54,166 nt of DNA from Methanobacteriota archaeon (lineage in GTDB: Archaea > Thermoplasmatota > Thermoplasmata > UBA10834), in assembly GCA_020347565.1 (NCBI GenBank), contig CP070732.1, forward strand, positions 1,912,305-1,966,470, written 5' to 3'. Positions 41,334 through 49,057 of the stretch are shown one piece after another. Below the pieces are notes generated by a model, which worked only from the letters and a program-made list of their open reading frames with translations, was not told the DNA's origin and made no database searches. How positions within the stretch are numbered: position 1 is the stretch's first letter; each line of letters starts with the position of its first letter. Position numbers and translations under genes: made by a program.

Positions 41334-44126
41334 ATGTCAGTCCTTCCCAATCACGCTGCCAGGCTGTCCGCTTTCGTAATGTGCGTTCTGATGTGTTCTT
41401 CGATACCAAATCTCTGCGCAGACGTCGCGTCGGAACAGCCCTCCACCTATGCGGACGATCCCGCGGAAAGCCTGCGGTTCTCCGCACACAGTATGACCAC
41501 GTCAGAGATGATCGAACTGCGCGACGCGCTGGGAGTGAGGGACGCCTCAGTTGACTACAACGTCATCGTAGATGGGTTCGGAACGGGCCTCGCTCCGCCC
41601 ACGGAAGAGGGATGGCTGTCCATGGTGGGCACAACGAGAGTCCTGGACTCGATTGAGCACAGTCTAGGGGAGCTACCGTCATCGTTCGACCTGTCGCTAC
41701 TCCCGACCTTCCCCGCCGTGGGCAACCAGAGAACGCAGCCCTCCTGTTCCGCATGGGCGGCAGCCTACTATGCCTATGGATTCCAGGAGGCTGCAGACCA
41801 GGGTTGGGAGCAGGCAGGCGAAGGGGCCGAGAACCAGCTGATATCTCCCGCGTGGACATACAGCAGGTCGAACAACGGCAGGGACATGGGGTCCTCCATG
41901 GACGAGAACATGATGGTTATCGTCAACTGGGGCGCTGCCACTCTGGCGATGATGCCATATGACGAGTACGAGCACCTCGATTGGGGGTCTCCAGATGCGT
42001 TCCGGGAAGCCCCTGCACACAGGGCAGCCGAGGTATTCACGATCAGCTACAGTGGCCAATCGACGATTGACCAGATCAAGACGCTCGTGACGGGCGGAGT
42101 GCCCGTGACTTTCGCCATCGACGCGAACCAGTATTATCCGGCTCTCATCAGTGATTTTGTCATCACTTCTGTGGAGTACAATTCTACGGTGCTGAACCAT
42201 GCCCAGACGATCGTAGGGTTCGATGACTCTGTGACGGGCGACGACGAGATCGGCGCCTTCAGGGTCGTCAACTCGTGGGGAGATTCCTTCGCCGACAGCG
42301 GATACTACTGGTTCACCTACGACGCAATGATGGAGCTGGGCAATAGCAGCCTCGCAGTGCTCAACTACGTGACCGACGTGGCGGACTACGTGCCGAGCAT
42401 GGTGCTCACCTGGCATTTCGACCCGGGACCTTCGAGGAGCGCCTCATTGGAGGTCGGTATCGGGTCGCCGTCAGCCCCGGCGCAGACGAAGGTGCCGTTC
42501 TTCACTCAGGACCTCTTTGCATCGCACCTCTACCCGGACTTCATGTGCCTCGACGTCAGTGAGTTCTCGCACCACTACGACGTGGGCGTGGAGGATTTCT
42601 ACGTCTCGGTCGGCATATCGCAATCTAAGGGATATCTGTCTTCGTTCAAGGTCGGGCTGCATGAGACAGGGTTCGTTCCCGGGAGCCCCACCCATTCATC
42701 GGGGCAGTCGGCCGCCGTTCCGGTGATGAATCCGTGCACGGCAACCAATTCCCTGGAGTACTACGCCCACATCACGGCTGCCGAGGCGATGGACGCCGCA
42801 GAGCTTGAGTTCCTGTCGGCGGGGGCGGCGCCCTGGGTGGCCGTCGACCATGATTCGCACGACGGTTACGACTCTATGCAGTCAGGGGACATCAGCCACA
42901 TGGAGAGCTCGAGATTGCAGGTGGAGGTCGACGGACCTGCCAACTTATCGTTCCTCTGGAAGGTGTCTTCGGAATCGAGCTGCGATGTCTTGTCCTTCTC
43001 TGTCGTCGACTCAGACTTCGAGGAGGTTGCGAGCGGGGACGTGGGCTGGGAGGAGGTCACCTTCGCGATAGGCCCCGGCTCACACACGCTGCTTTGGAAC
43101 TACTCCAAGGATCCATCGGCGGACTCGCTGCAGGATACAGCGTGGATAGACTCGCTGTCTGTTGTGGCACCGATACCGGCCTTCTCCTTGGAGCAGAGCT
43201 ATGAGGTGGTGTACGACGTGCCCCTGACTGTGACGCCGCTCGATGTGAGCAACCCGGCGGGAGGGAATGTGTCCTTCTGGTACGTCTGGGGAGACGGCGC
43301 CGAGGGGCCAGGCGACGCCACAGCCCCATACTCTGCATCGCACGCATACACTGATATGGGCGACTATGACCTCGTGGTCTACATGGAAGACTGCTATGCT
43401 GTCAACGTCAGCGAGTCGTCGACAGTGACGGTGGTCGACGAGAACCAGAAGCCGGAGATAACGGCCCTGGAGGTGGAGCCATCGGCACAGTATCACGAGC
43501 CTGGAAGCATGGTCTGGGTCAACATGACGCTTCGCGACGAGGAGGGTGACGACGTCAGGCTCGTCTTCGACATGGGCGACGGCGACCTGCACATCGTAGA
43601 TTGGTTTGGCACCGAGCCGAGAAGACCAGAGACCGTCTCGGTACAGCACTCGTATGCAGAGGGCGACGAAGCACCCTATGTCGTCATGGTCACGGCTTAT
43701 GACGCCGTCTCTCATTCCTCACCCGGGTGGAACACCGCCTCGGTTGACGTCCTCGTCAACACTGCACCCACGGCTTCGTTCGTGGCGTACCCCATGTCCG
43801 GCGATGTCGGAACTCTGTTCTCGTTCGACGCATCCTGGAGCAGCGATTCCGAGTCTGCATGGGAGTCGATCGAGGTGCGTTGGGATTGGCAGGGAGACGG
43901 CAGTTGGGACACAGAGTGGTCTACGGAGAAGACGGCGGATCATGTCTTCGCCGTCTCGGGGTGGTACGAAGTGACCTTGGAGGTGCGCGACGTCAACGGT
44001 CTGACTTCGTCGACGACGGTTCAGGTCGAAGTCATAGGCGAGCCGATACCGGAGTTCCCTACTCTGCTGCTCCCCGTGCTCGCGCTGATAGCGGCATTTG
44101 CCATAATGCGCAGGCGGACCAGGTAG
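41334..44126 (+). CDS. Secreted papain-family (C1) cysteine protease with PKD domains and PEF-CTERM-like anchor
   Basis: A 930-residue exported protein. A signal peptide lies in the first 30 residues. The peptidase domain (about 95-345) has the oxyanion Gln132 and nucleophile Cys138 in VGNQRTQPSCSAWA, His289 in LNHAQTIVGF and Asn313 in VVNSWGDSF, so the active site is complete. A beta-rich region (to about 610) and three PKD-like domains (about 616-900) follow. The C-terminus is PIPEFPTLLLPVLAL, a hydrophobic stretch, then MRRRTR, matching the archaeal PEF-CTERM sorting pattern. It should degrade proteins at the cell surface. Confidence 0.9.
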   Translation: MSVLPNHAARLSAFVMCVLMCSSIPNLCADVASEQPSTYADDPAESLRFSAHSMTTSEMIELRDALGVRDASVDYNVIVDGFGTGLAPPTEEGWLSMVGTTRVLDSIEHSLGELPSSFDLSLLPTFPAVGNQRTQPSCSAWAAAYYAYGFQEAADQGWEQAGEGAENQLISPAWTYSRSNNGRDMGSSMDENMMVIVNWGAATLAMMPYDEYEHLDWGSPDAFREAPAHRAAEVFTISYSGQSTIDQIKTLVTGGVPVTFAIDANQYYPALISDFVITSVEYNSTVLNHAQTIVGFDDSVTGDDEIGAFRVVNSWGDSFADSGYYWFTYDAMMELGNSSLAVLNYVTDVADYVPSMVLTWHFDPGPSRSASLEVGIGSPSAPAQTKVPFFTQDLFASHLYPDFMCLDVSEFSHHYDVGVEDFYVSVGISQSKGYLSSFKVGLHETGFVPGSPTHSSGQSAAVPVMNPCTATNSLEYYAHITAAEAMDAAELEFLSAGAAPWVAVDHDSHDGYDSMQSGDISHMESSRLQVEVDGPANLSFLWKVSSESSCDVLSFSVVDSDFEEVASGDVGWEEVTFAIGPGSHTLLWNYSKDPSADSLQDTAWIDSLSVVAPIPAFSLEQSYEVVYDVPLTVTPLDVSNPAGGNVSFWYVWGDGAEGPGDATAPYSASHAYTDMGDYDLVVYMEDCYAVNVSESSTVTVVDENQKPEITALEVEPSAQYHEPGSMVWVNMTLRDEEGDDVRLVFDMGDGDLHIVDWFGTEPRRPETVSVQHSYAEGDEAPYVVMVTAYDAVSHSSPGWNTASVDVLVNTAPTASFVAYPMSGDVGTLFSFDASWSSDSESAWESIEVRWDWQGDGSWDTEWSTEKTADHVFAVSGWYEVTLEVRDVNGLTSSTTVQVEVIGEPIPEFPTLLLPVLALIAAFAIMRRRTR

Positions 44127-44318
44127 ACGAACTGCGCTTCCTGACGACGACGGTTTCCTGTGAGTCCACATCGTGCGCCTGGTTCGGCAGGAGACCCTGC
44201 TGAACGACGCCGGTCTTCGCCGGTCTTCTGCATGAGGGCTGGCTCGGACTTCAGCACGGATCCACTGGTACGGGAGGGCGCATTTGGAAGCCCGCCCTGG
44301 AGTCGTGATCCGGAAGGC

Positions 44319-45134
44319 TCATATCGCTGCCGTCGAAATGGAGTACTCCAGAGAGCAGTCAGGCCCGTCCAAGTCGCCCTCTCCAGTGTTGAAGAAGGTG
44401 CAGTCACAGGGGAGAGACAGGGTCTGTTCGTCCGCGCGAACGCCATCCATGGGCATGTAGTCCATCAACACCACTTCCGCCATGTCGTTGTTGTTCACGT
44501 TCCAGACGTCGTACACAAGGATGGAGAGCCTGATTGATTGCGCCCTCTCACTCAAATCCACCAGTGCGTCGAAGCAGCACTCCAGTCGCTCAGCGCTGGG
44601 GAAGACCTCGCTGCAGAATGTGTATTCGTAGCAGGCATCGCCGTCGTAGCAGACCAGGATTTGAAACCGCACGTCGGGATAGTACTCCATTCGATAACAG
44701 CTCGAATCATAGCCCTCGAATTCGAACCGCGTTACAGATATCCGCACTCCCCCATTCCCTTCGTCGAAGAAGTCGGCGTTGTCGCCTATCCCATCTGAAT
44801 CTGAATCGTCCGTCTCGGAGGGGTCATGGGGGAACACGTCGGCACTGTCGCCGATGCCGTCTCCATCAGAGTCCCTGAACTCGCTGGGATCCGATGGAAA
44901 CGCATCAATGTCATTCGGCACACCGTCGCCGTCGATATCCCCGGATGCCTTCGTTGGGGATGTCGCCGGGCTCGCAATGGCGAAGGAGAAAAGTATGATT
45001 GTCGACATCAGAAGCACTGCTGCGGCTGACATGACGCCGTTGCCCCCGAGACTCTTGGGAATAATCGGTATATTTCCTCCCCCGATGGATTGACCGCCCA
45101 GTGGATAGTGATTCCCAATCCCGCTAGAAATCAC
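44319..45134 (-). CDS. Surface protein with thrombospondin type 3-like calcium repeats
   Basis: A 271-residue protein. A hydrophobic segment (about 34-58, MSAAAVLLMSTIILFSFAIA) is a signal or membrane anchor. Residues 65-125 carry three calcium-binding repeats of the pattern DxDGDGxxDxxDxFPxDPSE. The C-terminal 140 residues form an unrecognised domain with about eight cysteines, several paired (ECCFD, CDCTF). The GTG at 45134 lies 26 bases from a good TATA box on the minus strand (AGTATTTAAGCG, 45155-45166), so a leaderless start fits exactly; an internal ATG just before the hydrophobic segment is possible. Confidence 0.8.
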   Translation of the reverse strand: MISSGIGNHYPLGGQSIGGGNIPIIPKSLGGNGVMSAAAVLLMSTIILFSFAIASPATSPTKASGDIDGDGVPNDIDAFPSDPSEFRDSDGDGIGDSADVFPHDPSETDDSDSDGIGDNADFFDEGNGGVRISVTRFEFEGYDSSCYRMEYYPDVRFQILVCYDGDACYEYTFCSEVFPSAERLECCFDALVDLSERAQSIRLSILVYDVWNVNNNDMAEVVLMDYMPMDGVRADEQTLSLPCDCTFFNTGEGDLDGPDCSLEYSISTAAI

Positions 45135-45154
45135 TTTCTGCCACTGGAACGAAA

Positions 45155-45166
45155 CGCTTAAATACT
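45155..45166 (-). promoter_or_regulatory. TATA box of the calcium-repeat protein gene
   Basis: The minus strand AGTATTTAAGCG is centred 26 bases before GTG 45134 and lies in the AT-rich divergent space shared with the membrane-bound regulator gene. Confidence 0.6.
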
Positions 45167-45232
45167 ATTTCGCAACACGATTGTCGTTTCCACGCCGACT
45201 GACTCTCGCTTGAAATCTGCAATTGGTTTCGA

Positions 45233-45772
45233 ATGAGGAAGTGTGAAATATCAACCCCTTCATTCAACAATCCTGTGAACAGAAGGACGCTCGAACTTGT
45301 GTTGGAGGCATCGTCGGTCTGCATTGCTGCGACCGTGTTTCTAATTGTACTCCAGGCATCGATGAAGCTCGACGGCGGAGTCCGTTTCGACGCTTTCGAA
45401 GGCAGGGATGCGATGCTGGTCCTTTCGGTTGCATTCATGGCCTTGGGCTCTTATCTATTCAGACTGAGCTGGAGGTCGCAGGTGAAACGGCAGCCGGCCG
45501 AGGTCGCTGAACCCGCATTGGAGGAGTCCGCCGAGGTCGCACACTCCAGACCCGAGCGGGAGACAACCTTCATAAGTCCGATGAGTGAGGATGAGAGTAG
45601 ACTGTACGAAATGATCTCCGAATCCGGAGGGGAGATGCTCCAGATGCACATAGTGTCGTCGAAGAAGTTCTCCAAGGCAAAGGTCACGCGGCTATTGGAC
45701 AAGCTTGAGAAGAGGGGACTCGTCGTACGCGAAAGACAAGGTATGACGAATCGAATTCGGCTCATCCGATAG
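45233..45772 (+). CDS. Membrane-bound winged-helix regulator
   Basis: A 179-residue protein with two transmembrane helices (about 20-44 and 60-78), a charged linker (80-110) and a C-terminal winged helix (about 115-179). The winged helix contains ESRLYEMISESGGEMLQMHIV, KAKVTRLLDKLEKRGLVVRE and RIRLIR, as in archaeal membrane-attached MarR-like proteins. It probably senses a surface or membrane signal and binds DNA nearby. It is divergent from the calcium-repeat gene (98 bases between starts) and upstream of the clostripain-like gene, so either may be its target (inference). Confidence 0.82.
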   Translation: MRKCEISTPSFNNPVNRRTLELVLEASSVCIAATVFLIVLQASMKLDGGVRFDAFEGRDAMLVLSVAFMALGSYLFRLSWRSQVKRQPAEVAEPALEESAEVAHSRPERETTFISPMSEDESRLYEMISESGGEMLQMHIVSSKKFSKAKVTRLLDKLEKRGLVVRERQGMTNRIRLIR

Positions 45773-45890
45773 CCGACAGACGGAACGTCGACGGCCGTCA
45801 GTGACGAAATAATCACATGTGAAACCGATTTCAAGCGAATCTATTCGTCCTGTTTCATCGTATTACACGCGCTACAGTCAGTCAGGTAGC

Positions 45891-47609
45891 ATGAGTCTAT
45901 TCCTGAGGGGGGTTGGAATAATACTGGAAATGAAAGGAAGAAGTATACTGCTCGCTCTCGTCCTGGCGTTCTGTGTGGCATTGCCTGTCGGCAGCATGGC
46001 CTCTGCCACGGAACGATCGACGGCCGAATGGGCAGTCTACATGTATTTCGGAGCAGACAACGACTACTACCAAGCCACCGAGTTCTGTGTCGAGCAGACA
46101 CTGAAGGCTCTGGAGGAGACGGAAGCTGACCCGGCAAGCGTGGTCGTTATTGCGCTGGTGGATGGTCCTAATAATGGGGACACAAAGGTGTACGAACTCA
46201 CGAAGGACGGGCGGGTAGATATCACCCACTCGGCCTTTGGCACCGGCAATGCAGAACGAACAATGACCGACCCAGAGACGATGATCGAATTCCTCGATTA
46301 CGCTCTTCTGGAGTTTCCTGCAGAGAGTTCGATGCTTGTGCTGAAGAACGGTCATGCTTGGTGTGGAATATGCCCGGACAACGACAACACGGGGAACGAG
46401 AAGCTCCTGATGCCGATTGATGGCCTCGCCGGCGCCCTTGAAACGGTGTACGACGACGTCGAGGGCGCTTGGATCGACGTTCTCATGTTCGATGGTGACA
46501 ACATGGGCTCCATAGAGGTGGCGTACGAGCTGAGAGAGGTGACAGACTACTTCGTAGGCTCGCAACAGCAGATACCTCTCGAGGGGATGCCCTACTACCT
46601 GTTCATGTCTGACCTGGTCAACGCGCCCGATATGTCTCCGGAACAGGCTTGCATAAGGGTGGTCAAGGACTACGTGGATTTCTACAACAACACGGAAGGA
46701 AAGAAGACGCTTTACGACAAGCTGATAGCCAACTCTCAGATGGCAGTCACGGCAGCAGCCTTCCGAATGGGTGAAGGCGGAGAGAAGATCGAGGCCGTTG
46801 TTGAGTCTTTCAACACCTATCTGGACTATATGCTCTATGGGGAGCTTCCTGAAGCAATCGTGACAGAGGCGGAAGGCCTGGGAATCGACGTCTCGGCCAA
46901 GCTGGATCAGTGGATGTATCCTGACCCGACGACTGGCGAGTTGGTCTGGTCGTGGATCCCGTTGGGCAGGAACAACATCTCGTCGGCAAGGGATGTGGCC
47001 CTCATTGGCAAGATGAACGATCAGCAGGGCTTTGAGTGGCTTCCGGACGTGTACACATGGCTGTGGAGCATGTCTGCGCTGACGAACTACGACGCATACG
47101 GCGACTCTATCCCGCCGAGCGGCGATACGCCCTTGAGACCCGAACTGACCGAGCTGAAGGACCCGTTCATCCGAATGCTGCTTGAGGACTTCATGGAAGC
47201 GTTCGGCTACGTGGAATCTGGAATATACCGCGGCATTTGGAACCCCGACAGCCTGACCGGCGAAGGCGCCCTTGTTTGGGTGTCTCAGTGCCATATACTG
47301 GACCGCTCGGGCAATTCGTTCCCGCACGGACTCAACATCTGGTTCCCGCCGACTTGGCTTCAGTGGGACGAAGACGATGAATGGAGCGACCTGTTCAACA
47401 AGCCGATGACGTATACTTACTCTGGCATCGGTGTCTGGATTGGCATTGAAGTGCTGATTCCGGCAGAGTACTACTGCATCGACTGCCCGGAGATGTATCA
47501 GGATATCGGCCTGGACTTCACTGAGGAGACCCTATGGATGACCCTCGTTGATGTGTACTACGATTCGAGATGGCTCATCTACGGCTACCCTGGCGGGGGA
47601 AAGCCGTAA
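45891..47609 (+). CDS. Secreted clostripain-family (C11) protein, apparently without catalytic Cys
   Basis: A 572-residue exported protein with an N-terminal signal peptide (MKGRSILLALVLAFCVALPV from the ATG at 45930). The fold is that of C11 peptidases: WAVYMYFGADNDY, then LVLKNGHAWCG where an NHG-containing motif is usual, and MFDGDNMGSIEVAYEL where active enzymes read FDACLMGSxEVAYEL. The nucleophile Cys is thus Asp (residue 203, bases 46497-46499), and the His motif is rearranged (His155). This is probably a non-peptidase homologue. ATG 45891 fits a leaderless transcript from GTATTACAC; 45930 is the alternative. Confidence 0.82.
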   Translation: MSLFLRGVGIILEMKGRSILLALVLAFCVALPVGSMASATERSTAEWAVYMYFGADNDYYQATEFCVEQTLKALEETEADPASVVVIALVDGPNNGDTKVYELTKDGRVDITHSAFGTGNAERTMTDPETMIEFLDYALLEFPAESSMLVLKNGHAWCGICPDNDNTGNEKLLMPIDGLAGALETVYDDVEGAWIDVLMFDGDNMGSIEVAYELREVTDYFVGSQQQIPLEGMPYYLFMSDLVNAPDMSPEQACIRVVKDYVDFYNNTEGKKTLYDKLIANSQMAVTAAAFRMGEGGEKIEAVVESFNTYLDYMLYGELPEAIVTEAEGLGIDVSAKLDQWMYPDPTTGELVWSWIPLGRNNISSARDVALIGKMNDQQGFEWLPDVYTWLWSMSALTNYDAYGDSIPPSGDTPLRPELTELKDPFIRMLLEDFMEAFGYVESGIYRGIWNPDSLTGEGALVWVSQCHILDRSGNSFPHGLNIWFPPTWLQWDEDDEWSDLFNKPMTYTYSGIGVWIGIEVLIPAEYYCIDCPEMYQDIGLDFTEETLWMTLVDVYYDSRWLIYGYPGGGKP

Positions 47610-47688
47610 AGACAGACGCGCAGCCTTCTGTGAAGGAACATGGCGTCCCTCCGCGGATGAAGTGGATGGCCTCTGGGGCGAGCCGCGA

Positions 47689-47709
47689 GAGAACGCCCGA
47701 AACCCTTTC
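47689..47709 (+). repeat. 21-base intergenic motif, copy 1
   Basis: GAGAACGC, three bases, then AAACCCTTTC (with a variable base before the A run), followed by a pyrimidine-rich tract. It begins 80 bases after the clostripain-like gene. The same motif recurs at 48724 and 53569, always on the plus strand. Confidence 0.6.
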
Positions 47710-47836
47710 TCCTTATCATTCTATTTCGATTCTGCGGTCAAGACGCCTTCTATGTAATAATAGTAACAGGTCCACGTAGTCGACGGAGCCGTCTGCGCTC
47801 CCATGCGACCGTCTCTCGCAGCCTTAATGTCACAGG

Positions 47837-48415
47837 ATGTCTTCACGAGCTGGTGTGGAGACCTTTGCCGAGGCAAGGTCACTCGTGCCGGACCCTGCCT
47901 ACGAAGAGAGGCGTAGAAGATCGATAACCGAACTCGACGAGCTGTTGTCGACGAATTCCATTGATGAGCCGATAGCCGACCTGATGAGACGCTTTGCCCG
48001 CATCCCGTGCTGTTTCACCATTCAGAGCTGCTGCGGACACTTCGTGACCGCGGGCGGCAGAGAGGAGACTATCATGAAGTCGGTCCTGTGCCTTTGCGCA
48101 CCGGACTCTGTCGTCCGCTATCGAATCGCCTATGTGGCGTTCTGTGTCCAGAACGACCCCTTCGGCCGGAGTTTCCTTAATGACCTCCGTTCAGTGCAAA
48201 ACGTTGGCCCCGACTACATCCAGTTCGGCAGTGCTGGCTGGTTCTGGGACCGGTGTGCAAACAGTTATGTGCTGCAGGTAGAGCCAGACAGGTACGTTTC
48301 CGAGGACAGTTGCGAGGTCAGCGTGAGCGAAGCCGTCCATAGCGAGACGATCAGAGACAAGTTCCTCTCAAGACTTGATGAGGTGATTGGCAGACACATC
48401 GAGCTTCAGGACTGA
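47837..48415 (+). CDS. Cysteine-rich protein of unknown function
   Basis: A 192-residue soluble protein without signal peptide. An Arg-rich N-terminal helix region is followed by a conserved-looking core RRFARIPCCFTIQSCCGHF, and later a Cys pair (LCLC), Trp-rich GWFWDRC and an acidic C-terminus. The Cys/His clusters may bind metal. The SCCGHF segment faintly recalls the SCSGR motif of Tyw3-type proteins, but the similarity is too weak to name it. A TATA-like TGTAATAATAG (47754-47764) precedes it. Codon use is similar to neighbours. Confidence 0.65.
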   Translation: MSSRAGVETFAEARSLVPDPAYEERRRRSITELDELLSTNSIDEPIADLMRRFARIPCCFTIQSCCGHFVTAGGREETIMKSVLCLCAPDSVVRYRIAYVAFCVQNDPFGRSFLNDLRSVQNVGPDYIQFGSAGWFWDRCANSYVLQVEPDRYVSEDSCEVSVSEAVHSETIRDKFLSRLDEVIGRHIELQD

Positions 48416-48723
48416 GGTAGTTGAAGCTCTGACATTCGAGGCAACGTCCGACGATGAATGTAGAAGCAGCATCGAAGGCCATGCTTCCTCCATCGGAATG
48501 TCTGCCGCCTGCGCTGTCGTTGCGATTGCCACGTGTCGATTCACGACCGAAGGAGGGGGCTCGCACTCGAGCCACAAGAGCGGTGAGACTGTGAAGGATT
48601 CGCCCAATGTGCTCATTCACTGCGGCGATGCGGTCATTCCGTGTGGGAAGGTTTCTAGTGGGGTAGGTCGACTCCGCTTCCGATTCACTGGCTGTAATTC
48701 AATCAGGCCGGATTGAGACGCGG

Positions 48724-48744
48724 GAGAACGCAACAAACCCTTTC
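48724..48744 (+). repeat. 21-base intergenic motif, copy 2
   Basis: GAGAACGC-AAC-AAACCCTTTC followed by ATTCTTTCTCTAACCCC. Seventeen of 21 positions are shared by all three copies. Confidence 0.6.
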
Positions 48745-48984
48745 ATTCTTTCTCTAACCCCTGGAGTTACGCTTACTGGAGCAGAGAGGGCGAGCGGGAG
48801 ACCTGGGCAATATATGAGAGAGTACAGATCAGAGGCGCTGACACACATTGTCGACTTGGGTGGCAGCGGCATCGTGACCTGCCTACAATGATGGCCAAGG
48901 AGGAGGATGGTCGAGATGAGAGACACGGGTTTCAGATGGTATGAGCTTGGAAGCATGGATTGACAGGGTTGCCAACTCCGAGCT

Positions 48985-49010
48985 AACACATTTATAGCTG
49001 CAAATGTGTT
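48985..49010 (+). promoter_or_regulatory. Promoter with perfect nine-base inverted repeat over the TATA box
   Basis: AACACATTT (48985-48993) and AAATGTGTT (49002-49010) are perfect complements eight bases apart. The TATA box CATTTATAG (48989-48997) lies inside the left arm. The predicted transcript start near 49019 leaves a 39-base leader with GGAGG seven bases before the ATG at 49058. A dimeric repressor bound here would block TBP. Confidence 0.6.
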
Positions 49011-49057
49011 GAGGACACTAGCCAGGTTCGAAGTTTCGATGGATCGGAGGGACTAGA

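Larger units (their letters stand above)
48416..49057 (+). other. Long intergenic region with repeat motif and operator-like promoter
   Basis: These 642 bases carry no convincing gene. The first 300 bases are GC-rich and look like eroded coding sequence, but no frame has recognisable similarity. Copy 2 of the 21-base motif is at 48724-48744. The promoter of the solute-binding protein is at the right end. Confidence 0.5.

Noticed and set aside
48387..48716. A 109-codon frame after the Cys-rich orphan
   Set aside because: It overlaps the preceding gene's end, has no ribosome site and shows no recognisable domain or repeat pattern.
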